Assembly (NCBI RefSeq): GCF_030690725.1
Contig: NZ_JAUYGD010000044.1
Location: 82,767-146,766, forward strand
Direction of reading: 5' to 3'
DNA from: Pseudomonas sp.
GTDB lineage: Bacteria; Pseudomonadota; Gammaproteobacteria; Pseudomonadales; Pseudomonadaceae
Length of the DNA: 64,000 nucleotides
Positions 29,291 to 40,473 of this stretch are shown here, in pieces. The first letter of the stretch is position 1, and every line of letters begins with the position of its first letter. The notes under the pieces are model-generated. The model was not told the origin of the DNA, searched no databases, and worked only from the letters and a program-made list of their open reading frames with translations. The position numbers and the translations under genes were made by a program.

Positions 29291-30066
29291 TATGGCGCAG
29301 CTGTACCTGGGTAGAACAGCCGATAGCCCAGTAGGCCAACGGCCTCGTTAAGCAGTAAGCCGTTCTGCCAAACCGCCTTGCTTTCCGGCAGCCAGCCACC
29401 GGCAGGCCGGCCATTGGGCGTACCGAGAAAGCCCATCGGCGCGCTGATTACCTGCAAACCCGCCTGTTCGAAACTCCAGCGTGACCTGGGCATATGCCAA
29501 GCCTGGGTCACCAGCACCACGCGAGTAATCCCCGCCTGTTTCAGCAGCTCAGCGCTGTGGGTCGCATTCTCCCAGGTGGTGCGGCTCAGGCCTTCCTGCC
29601 AACGCACCGGCACTTTGTAATCGCGCGCCAGCACCTCAGCCATCAACGCTGCTTCGCTGGGCGGTACGCCATAGTGCAACCCGCCGCTGGTCAGCAGCGG
29701 CAAACCCGAAGCCTTGGCCAGCCGCGCCGCGAAACGCACCCGCTCCAACGCCATCAGGCTGGGTTGATCAGCGCCCCAGCCAGGGTCAGCCAGCTCACGC
29801 CCGCCACCCAGAACCACAATTACTTCAGCCTGCCGAGCCAAGTCAGCCCATTGCCGCTCATTTAATGCCGGCTCGGTTTCCAGCATCCGCGCCGAATACT
29901 CGACCACCACCGGCAGACTAAACAGCCACATACCGCCCAGCCCGGCAACCAGGCAGCCTGCCGCCAGCCGTGGAAAACGCCGACGCAGCCACCAGGCGGC
30001 CAGCAGCAAAAGCAGGAACAGGCCAGGCGGAAGGAAGAACTGTTTGAGGATGTAGCGAATCGGCAT
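29290..30066 (-). CDS. YdcF/ElyC-family (DUF218) envelope protein
   Basis: 258 residues from the ATG at 30066; the frame is open to 30198 but the extra part is rich in Arg and lacks a family match. Two N-terminal membrane segments (about 10-28 and 35-55) precede a DUF218 domain: EVIVVLGGGRELADPG, PLLTSGGLHYG, TTWENATHSAELL and VTQAWHMPRSRWSFEQAG. ElyC and SanA relatives act in peptidoglycan or envelope integrity. Similarity to ElyC rests on the two membrane helices. It is 26 bases downstream of the ybeL-like gene, probably one operon. Confidence 0.85.
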   Translation of the reverse strand: MPIRYILKQFFLPPGLFLLLLLAAWWLRRRFPRLAAGCLVAGLGGMWLFSLPVVVEYSARMLETEPALNERQWADLARQAEVIVVLGGGRELADPGWGADQPSLMALERVRFAARLAKASGLPLLTSGGLHYGVPPSEAALMAEVLARDYKVPVRWQEGLSRTTWENATHSAELLKQAGITRVVLVTQAWHMPRSRWSFEQAGLQVISAPMGFLGTPNGRPAGGWLPESKAVWQNGLLLNEAVGLLGYRLFYPGTAAP

Positions 30067-30092
30067 TGAGCACCTCCATGGGTGCGCGCAGC

Positions 30093-30536
30093 CTACCGAT
30101 GATTGCTCGCCCGAAACAACTGCGAACCACAGGCTTTGCAGGCCTGCACGCCATTGCCGGACTGCCAGCCGGCCAGAGTGCCGCACAGCGCGCAGCACAA
30201 CTGTAAACGGCGTTTAAGCAGCGGTTTGATCTTGCCGGGCAGCGCGGCGGTGGGTTTGTGGCCGGTGCGGCCGACCTTGCGTGAGCTTGGTAGCTGCTCG
30301 ATCTGCGCCATTTCCTGCGCGGCGGCATGCCAGCCGCGCAGCCAATCCAGGTCGCGATCCAGATAAGCGCGGATCAGCTCCATTTCCGCCGCCGTCAGGC
30401 CGCGCAGTTCCAGTTCCAGGGGCGGTTGTGCGGACAGCGCACTCAGGCTGTCTGCCTCATCCAAGGCCATGGCAAGGCGTTGCAGCAGCCGCTCATAAAG
30501 CCCGCCCCCCGCTGCACCACGCCGAAACTCCGCCAT
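30093..30536 (-). CDS. YbeL-like zinc-ribbon protein (DUF1451)
   Basis: 147 residues, cytoplasmic. A helical N-terminal part (ERLLQRLAMALDEA) and a C-terminal zinc ribbon with two Cys pairs (CALCGTLAGWQ, then ACKACGSQLF) match the YbeL/DUF1451 family. In E. coli ybeL lies next to leuS, as here, which supports the call. The function is unknown. AGGTGAAGG precedes the ATG at once. It points away from leuS over a 244-bp gap. Confidence 0.75.
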   Translation of the reverse strand: MAEFRRGAAGGGLYERLLQRLAMALDEADSLSALSAQPPLELELRGLTAAEMELIRAYLDRDLDWLRGWHAAAQEMAQIEQLPSSRKVGRTGHKPTAALPGKIKPLLKRRLQLCCALCGTLAGWQSGNGVQACKACGSQLFRASNHR

Positions 30537-33393
<2,857 letters not shown>

Positions 33394-33465
33394 CTAGTCG
33401 CCAACTGATTAAGCTCGGCGCGACCGCACAACGGCGCGCCGCAAGACACGCCAAGGGGATAAAAG

Positions 33466-34077
33466 ATGATCAAACGGAATCTGTTGGTAATTGGCCTGGC
33501 TACCCTGCTCAGCGCTTGCGGCTTCCAGCTGCGCGGCACCGGTGACGTACAGTTCGCCCTCAAGGAACTGGATGTCAGCGCACGCAACGCCTATGGCGAA
33601 ACCGTCAACGAAGTGCGCGACGTGCTGCAGAACAACGGCGTCAAGGTCTACCCAGGCGCGCAGTACCGCCTGGTATTGAGCAACGAGCAGGAAAATCGCC
33701 GCGCCGCCAGCTTCACCAGCTCGGCCCGCACCGCCGAGTACGAGCTGAACAAAACCCTGGAATACGAGATCCGTGGCAGCAAAGACCTGCTGCTGATGAG
33801 CGACAAGCTGGAAGCCCAAAGTTTCTACACCCAGGACGGCAACAACCTGATTGGCGGTGACCAGGAAGCCGCGCAGCTGCGCCAGGAAATGAACCGCGAA
33901 CTGATCCAACAACTGGTGCAGCGCCTGCAACAGATCAGCCCAGCGCAACTGGACCAACTGCAGCAAGCCGCAGAAGCCAAGGCCCAAGCCGAAGCCGATG
34001 CCCTGGAAGCCGCTCGCCAGCAACAGGCGGCGCAACCGCAGCAGTCGCCGATTCAGCTGCCGATTCCCGCCCAGTAA
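33466..34077 (+). CDS. lptE: LPS-assembly lipoprotein LptE
   Basis: 203 residues. The signal ends in a lipobox (LLSAC, Cys at about residue 18), then [21 protein letters not shown], the LptE opening. LptE plugs the LptD barrel in the outer membrane during LPS insertion. The C-terminal 50 residues are a Gln/Ala-rich helix ([18 protein letters not shown]) absent from many relatives. Start ATG at 33466 follows GGGGAT, in keeping with a ribosome site. Between leuS and holA, as in most gammaproteobacteria. Confidence 0.95.
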   Translation: MIKRNLLVIGLATLLSACGFQLRGTGDVQFALKELDVSARNAYGETVNEVRDVLQNNGVKVYPGAQYRLVLSNEQENRRAASFTSSARTAEYELNKTLEYEIRGSKDLLLMSDKLEAQSFYTQDGNNLIGGDQEAAQLRQEMNRELIQQLVQRLQQISPAQLDQLQQAAEAKAQAEADALEAARQQQAAQPQQSPIQLPIPAQ

Positions 34078-34116
34078 GCTCGCCGGGCCGCGCCAGCGGC
34101 CCAGCTCTGCGCCCCC

Positions 34117-35151
34117 ATGAAACTTAACTCCGCACAACTCGGCAAACACCTGCAGGGCAACCTGAGCCCGGTGTATGTGGTCAGTGGCGACGAGCCACTG
34201 CTCTGCCAGGAAGCCACCGACGCCATTCGCGCCGCAACCCGCCAGCAGGGTTTCAGCGAGCGCCAGGTGTTCAACGCCGACAACAACTTCGACTGGGGCA
34301 ACCTGCTGCAAGCCGGTGCCAGCCTGTCGCTGTTTGCCGACAAACGCCTGCTTGAGCTGCGCCTGCCCAACGGCAAGCCCGGCGACAAGGGCGCTGCGGC
34401 GTTGCTCGAATACCTCGCCCGCCCCGCCGAAGACACCGTACTGCTGATCAGCCTGCCGAAACTCGACGGCAGCGCGCAGAAGACTAAATGGGGCAAAGCG
34501 CTGATCGAGGGTGCGCAGACGCAGTTCGTACAGATCTGGCCGGTCGATGCCAACCAGCTGCCGCAATGGATTCGCCAGCGCCTGGCGCAATCGGGCCTCA
34601 GCGCCAGCGCCGAAGCGGTGGACATGATTGCCGTGCGCGTCGAAGGCAACCTGCTGGCTGCCGCCCAGGAAATCGAAAAGCTCAAGCTGCTCGCCGAAGG
34701 CACGCAGATCGACGTCGACACCGTGCATGCCTCGGTCGCCGACAGCGCGCGTTTTGATGTATTCGGCCTGATCGATGCGGCCCTCAATGGCGAAGCCGCC
34801 CACGCTCTGCGCATGCTCGAAGGCCTGCGCGGTGAAGGCGTCGAGCCGCCGGTGATTCTCTGGGCCCTGGCCCGGGAAATCCGTCTACTGGCCAGCATCG
34901 CCCAGCAGTACAGCCAGGGTACGCCGCTGGAAAAAGCCTTCAGCTCCGCCCGCCCGCCAGTCTGGGACAAGCGCCGTCCGCTGGTCAGCAAAGCCCTGCA
35001 ACGCTTATCCGCCGCCCGCTGGGCCGCGCTGCTGCAGGATGCCCAGCAGATCGACGCACAGATCAAAGGCCAGGCGGCCGGCGATCCCTGGAGCGGCCTG
35101 AGCTTGTTGACCCTGAACATTTGCGGCCAACGCCTGGGCCTAACCCGCTAG
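34117..35151 (+). CDS. holA: DNA polymerase III subunit delta
   Basis: 344 residues, typical of the delta subunit, which opens the beta clamp in the clamp-loader complex. MKLNSAQLGKHLQGNLSPVYVVSGDEPLLCQEA marks domain I; the middle and C-terminal helical parts (LKLLAEGTQIDVDTVHASV, REIRLLASIAQQY) follow the family. The start 39 bases after lptE is supported by homologues. arfA follows 82 bases downstream. Confidence 0.95.
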   Translation: MKLNSAQLGKHLQGNLSPVYVVSGDEPLLCQEATDAIRAATRQQGFSERQVFNADNNFDWGNLLQAGASLSLFADKRLLELRLPNGKPGDKGAAALLEYLARPAEDTVLLISLPKLDGSAQKTKWGKALIEGAQTQFVQIWPVDANQLPQWIRQRLAQSGLSASAEAVDMIAVRVEGNLLAAAQEIEKLKLLAEGTQIDVDTVHASVADSARFDVFGLIDAALNGEAAHALRMLEGLRGEGVEPPVILWALAREIRLLASIAQQYSQGTPLEKAFSSARPPVWDKRRPLVSKALQRLSAARWAALLQDAQQIDAQIKGQAAGDPWSGLSLLTLNICGQRLGLTR

Positions 35152-35233
35152 CGCCCAGTCTCTGGACTTTTAGCTGCATGCGGATCATGCTTCGCCCGCC
35201 TGCGACGTGCAGGCCATTTACCGAGGAACCGTC

Positions 35234-35392
35234 ATGGCGAAGAAAGCCAAACGCGGCCCCAACAAGGCCAAATCCCTGATAGCCCAACCGCTGTTTCGCT
35301 CACGCCAGGAAACACCCGGCAAAGGCAAAGGCAGCTACCGCCGCGAAGCCTCCCAGCAAAACTGGGAGGCTTCATACGTTCTGGCCGCCTGA
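35234..35392 (+). CDS. arfA: Alternative ribosome-rescue factor ArfA
   Basis: 52 residues from the ATG at 35234 (CGAGGAACCGTC before it). The motif PLFRSR (19-24), the Lys/Gly run GKGKGSY (29-35) and NWEAS (43-47) are the ArfA signature. ArfA recognises ribosomes stalled without a stop codon and recruits RF2. A perfect 12-bp hairpin lies inside codons 38-47, so most transcripts should be cut or ended before the stop and give a truncated active protein only when tmRNA fails. The full-length tail ends YVLAA, close to the tmRNA tag end. Very small size means it is easy to miss. Confidence 0.9.
   Translation: MAKKAKRGPNKAKSLIAQPLFRSRQETPGKGKGSYRREASQQNWEASYVLAA
35345..35373 (+). promoter_or_regulatory. 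RNase III-type hairpin or terminator within arfA
   Basis: GAAGCCTCCCAG and CTGGGAGGCTTC form a perfect 12-bp stem with a CAAAA loop within the last codons of arfA. In E. coli an equivalent hairpin is cut by RNase III, giving a non-stop mRNA. The downstream sequence is not T-rich, so cleavage fits better than termination. Confidence 0.85.
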
Positions 35393-35474
35393 AAAGCCCG
35401 CCACAGCCCGCTAGCACCCGCACATCAGTTCAATCATGCTAAGGTTACGGCCTGCAAAATGTGCCGAGATCACC

Positions 35475-36758
35475 ATGCCTTACCTGCTTCTTCGGGGCCT
35501 GTCCCATAGCGCCATCGCCTGCCTCCTGCTGCTTCTGACTGCCTGCGCCGAAGCGCCGGCCCAGCCGCTTGCAGCCGCGCCAGTCACGACTAGCGCAGTA
35601 CCCGCCAGCCCAGCCGCTAGTGTGGCCAGCAGCCCAACCCCGTTACTCAGCTTCGATGAATGGCGCATGCTGCTGCGCAGCGATGCCATCGCCGCCGGGA
35701 TCGACGCAGCACTGTTCGACCGCACATTCGCCGGCATCACCCTGGACCCCAGAGTCGTTACCTCCGACAACAGCCAGCCGGAGTTCACCCGTCCGGTGTG
35801 GGACTACATTGATGGCGCCGTGTCCGTCTCGCGTATCGCCCAAGGCCGCCTACTCAAAGCGCAGCATCGACCAACCCTAAAAGCCATCCGCCGCGCCTAC
35901 GCCGTCGACCATGAAGTGCTGATCGCGATCTGGGGCATGGAAAGCAATTACGGCAGCAATATCGGCAGCCATAACGTCATCCGCTCCCTCGCCACCCTGG
36001 CCTACGACGGCCGCCGCCAGGTGTTCTGGCGCAGCCAGTTGCTGGCCGCACTGCAGATCCTGCAAGCCGGCGACGGCCCAGCGCAGGGCCTGATCGGTTC
36101 ATGGGCGGGCGCTATGGGGCAAACCCAGTTTATGCCGACCACCTTCAATCAACATGCCGTGGATTTTGATGGCGATGGCAAGCGTGATCTGTGGAACTCC
36201 ACCCCTGACGCCCTCGCCTCTGCCGCCCACTACCTGCAAGCCTCGGGCTGGGAAAACGGCCAACCCTGGGGCTTTGAAGTGAATCTGCCGCAGGGCTTCG
36301 ATTACGCCCTGGCCGACCCGGAAGTACGCCGCAGCCTGGCGCAGTGGCGCATCCTCGGGATCAACCCGGTCAGAGCCATTGATACCAACGAGCAAAGCCA
36401 GGCCACGCTGTTTCTGCCTGCGGGCCATCGCGGCCCGGCGTTCCTGCTGCTGAACAACTTCCGCAGCATTCTCAAGTACAACAACTCCACCGCCTACGCA
36501 CTGGCCATCGGCCTGCTCAGCGATGCGCTGGATGGTAACCCCGGCGTGCAGGCCGCCTGGCCACGTGGCGACCGCCAACTGGGCCGCAGCGAACGCATCG
36601 AACTGCAGGAACTGCTGGCCAGCAAAGGCTACGAGCCAGGCCCGGCGGACGGCATCATCGGTGCCAACACGCGCAAGGCCGTGCGCGCCTTTCAGCAATC
36701 TCAGGGGCAGCCTGCCGATGGTTACCCCAGCCATGAGCTGCTGCAGCAACTCAGGTAA
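35475..36758 (+). CDS. Lytic murein transglycosylase, MltB family with peptidoglycan-binding domain
   Basis: 427 residues from the ATG at 35475; a further in-frame ATG at 35436 gives a poorer signal. The lipobox LLLLLTAC (Cys about 24) points to a lipoprotein. After a low-complexity Ala/Pro linker, the transglycosylase domain (about 65-350) includes the catalytic Glu in AIWGMESNYGSNIG and SWAGAMGQTQFMPTTF. A PG_binding_1 repeat closes the protein (GYEPGPADGIIGANTRKAVRAFQQ). It resembles SltB3-type enzymes of Pseudomonas, which cut glycan strands to anhydro-muropeptides. The exact paralogue is inferred from memory of gene order. Confidence 0.9.
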   Translation: MPYLLLRGLSHSAIACLLLLLTACAEAPAQPLAAAPVTTSAVPASPAASVASSPTPLLSFDEWRMLLRSDAIAAGIDAALFDRTFAGITLDPRVVTSDNSQPEFTRPVWDYIDGAVSVSRIAQGRLLKAQHRPTLKAIRRAYAVDHEVLIAIWGMESNYGSNIGSHNVIRSLATLAYDGRRQVFWRSQLLAALQILQAGDGPAQGLIGSWAGAMGQTQFMPTTFNQHAVDFDGDGKRDLWNSTPDALASAAHYLQASGWENGQPWGFEVNLPQGFDYALADPEVRRSLAQWRILGINPVRAIDTNEQSQATLFLPAGHRGPAFLLLNNFRSILKYNNSTAYALAIGLLSDALDGNPGVQAAWPRGDRQLGRSERIELQELLASKGYEPGPADGIIGANTRKAVRAFQQSQGQPADGYPSHELLQQLR

Positions 36759-36895
36759 GCACCCGCGCAGCGCCTGACGCTGCGCCCTGCTGCTCAACTA
36801 CACTTGAGCAACGGTATTTGCTGCCGATAACCCGCTAAGGACGAGCTCAACTCACTCAGGGATCAGCCAACCTTTGTTTTACAAGGTGCCTTGCG

Positions 36896-38212
36896 ATGTT
36901 CAACAACAAATTGAAAGAGGAGCTGGCCGAACTGCGTGAAGAGCTGGCCAGCCTGCGGCAGATCCGCGACTCGATTTACAGTGAAATGCTGGTAATCGAG
37001 ATCGACCCGAGTGGCAAGATCCGCAACGCCAACGACGATTTTCTTCGCGAGATGTACTACGAGCGCAGCACCCTGCTGGGTCGCACGCTGGAATCACTGA
37101 TCCCCACCTCGTTCCATAACGAACCCAATTACCGGAACCTGCAGCAGGCCCTGCGCCAGCGTGAACACCTCAATGGTGCTTTTCGCCTGCTGCGCGGCAA
37201 CGGCCAGGAAGCCTGGCTCCGCGCCGTCTGGCAGCCCGTGCTGAATGGCCGTGGCGAGCTGCTCTATTTCGCCTGTTTCGCCACCGACCTGACCCGCACC
37301 ATCGCCACCTCCCGCGAGCACGAAGGCCTGATCGATGCACTGCTGCGCTCCACCGCGGTGATCGAATTCAACCTGGCCGGTGAAGTTCTCACCGCCAACC
37401 AGCGTTTTCTTGATGGCATGGGTTATCGCCTGGAACAGATCAAGGGCAAGCATCACCGCCAGTTCTGCGAAGCCGAGGAATACAACTCGCAGACTTACCA
37501 GGCCTTCTGGGCCAGGCTTAACCGCGGCGAGTATATCGCCGGGCGCTTCAAGCGCATCGACAGTGCGGGCCGCACGGTCTGGCTGGAAGCCTCCTACAAC
37601 CCCATCGTCGATAACCACAACAAGCTTTATAAAGTGGTCAAATTCGCCACGGTGATCACCGACCAGGTCAACCAGGAAGCGGCCGTGGCCAATGCCGCCA
37701 ACATGGCCTACAGCATCTCGCAGCAAACGGACGCCAGCGCCAACAAAGGCGCCAACGTGGTCAGCCAGACCGTCGCAGTGATGCAGCGCATCGCCCAGCA
37801 AATGCAGGACGCCAGCGAGGGCATCGAGGCCTTGGACAAGCAGTCGCAACTGATCAGCACCATCATGCAGACCATTCGCGGCATTGCCGAACAGCCCAAC
37901 CTGCTGGCCTTGAACGCGGCCATCGAAGCCGCGCGGGCCGGCGATCAGGGCCGCGGCTTCGCCGTGGTGGCCGACGAAGTGCGGCAACTGGCCGGTCGCA
38001 CCAGTCAGGCCACCGAGGAAATCGTCGACGTGGTGCAAAGAAACCAGAGCCTGGCCCAGCAGGCAGTGAGCAGCATGGCCAGCAGCCGTCAGCAGGCCGA
38101 ACAAGGCCTGGACCTGGCCAACGAGGCGGGCACGGTCATTGTGGAAATTCAGGAAGGCGCCAAGCAGGTGGTACAGGCCGTAGAGCAGTTCGCCAGCCAG
38201 TTGCAGCAGTAG
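36896..38212 (+). CDS. Soluble PAS-PAS methyl-accepting chemotaxis protein
   Basis: 438 residues without any membrane segment. A short coiled coil (about 4-25) precedes two PAS domains (about 30-135 and 150-260; the second has [16 protein letters not shown] and [11 protein letters not shown]). The MCP signalling hairpin (about 275-438) has its tip at [34 protein letters not shown]. The usual tip reads EQTN; here Pro replaces Thr. There is no C-terminal CheR-binding NWETF pentapeptide. The layout is close to BdlA, the P. aeruginosa biofilm-dispersal protein, but it is not shown to be that gene. No che genes are nearby. Confidence 0.88.
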   Translation: MFNNKLKEELAELREELASLRQIRDSIYSEMLVIEIDPSGKIRNANDDFLREMYYERSTLLGRTLESLIPTSFHNEPNYRNLQQALRQREHLNGAFRLLRGNGQEAWLRAVWQPVLNGRGELLYFACFATDLTRTIATSREHEGLIDALLRSTAVIEFNLAGEVLTANQRFLDGMGYRLEQIKGKHHRQFCEAEEYNSQTYQAFWARLNRGEYIAGRFKRIDSAGRTVWLEASYNPIVDNHNKLYKVVKFATVITDQVNQEAAVANAANMAYSISQQTDASANKGANVVSQTVAVMQRIAQQMQDASEGIEALDKQSQLISTIMQTIRGIAEQPNLLALNAAIEAARAGDQGRGFAVVADEVRQLAGRTSQATEEIVDVVQRNQSLAQQAVSSMASSRQQAEQGLDLANEAGTVIVEIQEGAKQVVQAVEQFASQLQQ

Positions 38213-38344
38213 CCCCTGTGCACTTGCCTGCGGGCCGCCTGCCTGAACCGCACGGCGCCCGCCGGACTGAACGGTCAGCTTCTGTGATAAGCTGCGCGGC
38301 GGCCACAAGCCGCCTCGTCCACGGAGCCTCTAGCGGAGCCCAGA

Positions 38345-39403
38345 TTGCCGATGTCCGATACCTCCCCGCCTAAAACCGTCGCCAGTGGCGAAAAATTCCG
38401 TACTACCCAAGGCATCACCGCGATCAAGGACGGACAGAAGCGCCGCTCCTCCAGCGAGCCTCAGGTGTTCGAGCCCAAACCCAAGTGGCTACGAGTCAAG
38501 GCGCCTGGCGGCAGCCGCTTCGAGGCGGTCAAGCGCAATGTCAGTGAACACCGCCTGAGCACCGTGTGCCAGGAGTCCCACTGCCCGAACATGGGCGAAT
38601 GCTGGTCCAACGGTACTGCGACCATCATGCTGATGGGCTCAGTGTGCACCCGCGCATGCCGCTTCTGCGCAGTGGACACCGGCAACCCCAACGGTTGGCT
38701 GGACCTGGAAGAGCCACAGAACACTGCCAAATCAGTCGAGCTGATGGCGCTGCGCTATATCGTGCTGACCTCGGTGGATCGCGACGACCTGGATGACGGC
38801 GGTGCCAGCCACTACGCCGCCTGCGTACGGGCGATCAAAGACAACACGCCGCACGTGGTGGTGGAAGCCCTGACCCCGGACTTCGACGGCGACCTGCAAG
38901 CCATTGAGCGTGTGGTGGATTCGGGCCTAGAGGTGTTCGCGCAGAACGTCGAGACGGTCAAGCGCCTGACCCACGAAGTGCGCGACCCGCGCGCCGGTTA
39001 CGAGAAGACCTTGCGCGCGCTGGAACATGCCAAACGCCATCGTCCGTCCGTGCTGACCAAGACCAGCCTGATGCTCGGCCTGGGCGAAACTGACGAAGAG
39101 ATCATCCAGACCATGGATGACCTGCGCACCATCAACGTCGACATCCTCACCCTCGGCCAGTACCTGCAACCGACACGCAACCACCTGACGGTCAAGCGCT
39201 GGGTCAGCCCGGAAGAGTTCAATCGTTTCCGCGAAATCGGCCTGCAGAAGGGCTTTATGGAAGTCGCCGCCGGCCCGCTGGTACGTTCCAGCTACCGTGC
39301 CGACAAGGTATTCGAGAAGAACAACCTGGGCCTGGCCGCTCCAGTACCCGTACCAGGCCAGCAGCTCGACAGCAGCCTGATCCCAGCCCTCAATCTAAAC
39401 TGA
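38345..39403 (+). CDS. lipA: Lipoyl synthase
   Basis: 350-352 residues. LipA is a radical SAM enzyme that inserts two sulfurs into octanoyl groups. The auxiliary cluster Cys motif [12 protein letters not shown] (75, 80, 86) and the radical SAM motif CTRACRFC (101, 105, 108) are intact, with GLGETDEEI and [11 protein letters not shown] at the end. A GGAG at 38335-38338 lies 6 bases before TTG 38345 and 12 before ATG 38351; the TTG fits better, but either may serve. Its partner lipB is convergent, across a shared terminator. Confidence 0.97.
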   Translation: MPMSDTSPPKTVASGEKFRTTQGITAIKDGQKRRSSSEPQVFEPKPKWLRVKAPGGSRFEAVKRNVSEHRLSTVCQESHCPNMGECWSNGTATIMLMGSVCTRACRFCAVDTGNPNGWLDLEEPQNTAKSVELMALRYIVLTSVDRDDLDDGGASHYAACVRAIKDNTPHVVVEALTPDFDGDLQAIERVVDSGLEVFAQNVETVKRLTHEVRDPRAGYEKTLRALEHAKRHRPSVLTKTSLMLGLGETDEEIIQTMDDLRTINVDILTLGQYLQPTRNHLTVKRWVSPEEFNRFREIGLQKGFMEVAAGPLVRSSYRADKVFEKNNLGLAAPVPVPGQQLDSSLIPALNLN

Positions 39404-39412
39404 TAGAGCTGG

Positions 39413-39452
39413 AAAACGCCTGACTCTGGATAATGCCTGGGTCAGGCGTTTT
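39413..39452. terminator. Bidirectional terminator between lipA and lipB
   Basis: A 12-bp stem AAAACGCCTGAC / GTCAGGCGTTTT encloses a 16-base loop and is bordered by TTGCTTTC. Both lipA (plus) and lipB (minus) converge on it. Confidence 0.82.
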
Positions 39453-39471
39453 GCTTTCTGCCAGCCACACC

Positions 39472-40125
39472 TTAGCGATCTATAACGCCAGCCAGGGTCT
39501 GCTGCAGTGGGTAGTCAAGGTGCTTGACCAGCTGCTCACGCAGCCGCGCGCCGACCTCAACCATGCTCACTGGCCCCGCCACCTGATCGGCCAATTGGGT
39601 CATGGCCATGCCGGCATAACCGCAGGGGTTGATGCGCTGGAACGGCTGCAGGTCCATATCCACATTCAACGCCAAACCATGAAAGCTGCGACCGTTGCGG
39701 ATGCGCAGGCCGAGGGAGGCGATCTTCGCGCCATCCACATACACACCTGGAGCGTCCGGCTTGGCATTGGCGCTGACGCCGTAGCTGGCGAGCAGATCAA
39801 TCAGGCTGCGCTCGATCCGGCTGACCAGCTCACGCACGCCAATGCCACTACGCCGCACATCCAGCAGCAGGTAAGCCACCAGTTGGCCGGGGCCGTGGTA
39901 GGTGACCTGACCACCACGGTCGACCTGCACCACCGGAATATCCCCTGGGAACAGCAAATGCTCGGCTTTGCCGGCCTGACCCTGGGTAAATACGGGGGCG
40001 TGCTCGAGCAGCCAGATTTCGTCCGGCGTATCCACGCCGCGCGTATCGGTGAAGCGCTGCATCGCATGCCAGGTAGGCTGATAATCGACCTGGCCCAGCT
40101 CACGAAAGCCGAGCGGCAGGCTCAT
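39472..40125 (-). CDS. lipB: Octanoyl-[ACP]:protein N-octanoyltransferase
   Basis: 217 residues. LipB moves octanoate from ACP to the lipoyl domains of target enzymes, the step before LipA. The catalytic Cys is in [10 protein letters not shown] and the Lys in [30 protein letters not shown] is the family signature. Its ATG overlaps the ybeD stop (TGATG). Confidence 0.97.
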   Translation of the reverse strand: MSLPLGFRELGQVDYQPTWHAMQRFTDTRGVDTPDEIWLLEHAPVFTQGQAGKAEHLLFPGDIPVVQVDRGGQVTYHGPGQLVAYLLLDVRRSGIGVRELVSRIERSLIDLLASYGVSANAKPDAPGVYVDGAKIASLGLRIRNGRSFHGLALNVDMDLQPFQRINPCGYAGMAMTQLADQVAGPVSMVEVGARLREQLVKHLDYPLQQTLAGVIDR

Positions 40126-40400
40126 CAGAGCACCATATGGACGATACCGGTCGCGCGCAGGGCGCTGTTGATATCGCGCAGCTGGTCTTCACCGGTGGCC
40201 TCGATGTGCAGCTGCACAGTGGTGTATTTGCCATTACTGCTCTGGCGCTCGGCCAGGGTGCTGAGATCGACCTTGGCATGCTTGCTAAGGATTTCGATCA
40301 CCATGTCCTTGTAATTGGCACCACTGTCGCCCACCACCTTGATCGGGTAGTTGGCGCAAGGGAATTCGATTTTGTGTGATTTGACGTCAGGTTGAGTCAT
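40125..40400 (-). CDS. ybeD: YbeD-family protein (DUF493)
   Basis: 91 residues from the ATG at 40400; the open frame upstream is the dacA terminator region and not coding. One ferredoxin-like DUF493 domain: [17 protein letters not shown] and [24 protein letters not shown]. YbeD is thought to be a small regulatory or allosteric protein; the mechanism is unknown. It lies between dacA and lipB in the conserved dacA-ybeD-lipB order. Confidence 0.93.
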   Translation of the reverse strand: MTQPDVKSHKIEFPCANYPIKVVGDSGANYKDMVIEILSKHAKVDLSTLAERQSSNGKYTTVQLHIEATGEDQLRDINSALRATGIVHMVL

Positions 40401-40437
40401 GGCAGTAACGGCCTCGTAAGCCGTGGCAACAACAACG

Positions 40438-40457
40438 CCCCTGCGGGTCGGCAGGGG
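40438..40457 (-). terminator. Terminator after dacA
   Basis: A 7-bp stem CCCCTGC / GCAGGGG with a 6-base loop lies after the dacA stop. On the minus strand it is followed by GTTGTTGTTG, a modest T-rich tract, so it may only attenuate before ybeD-lipB. Confidence 0.6.
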
Positions 40458-40473
40458 TGTGCTGGTCACGCTA

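Noticed and set aside
36765..36785. Hairpin GCGCAGCG / CGCTGCGC after the lytic transglycosylase
   Set aside because: The stem is real but no T tract follows; too weak to call a terminator.
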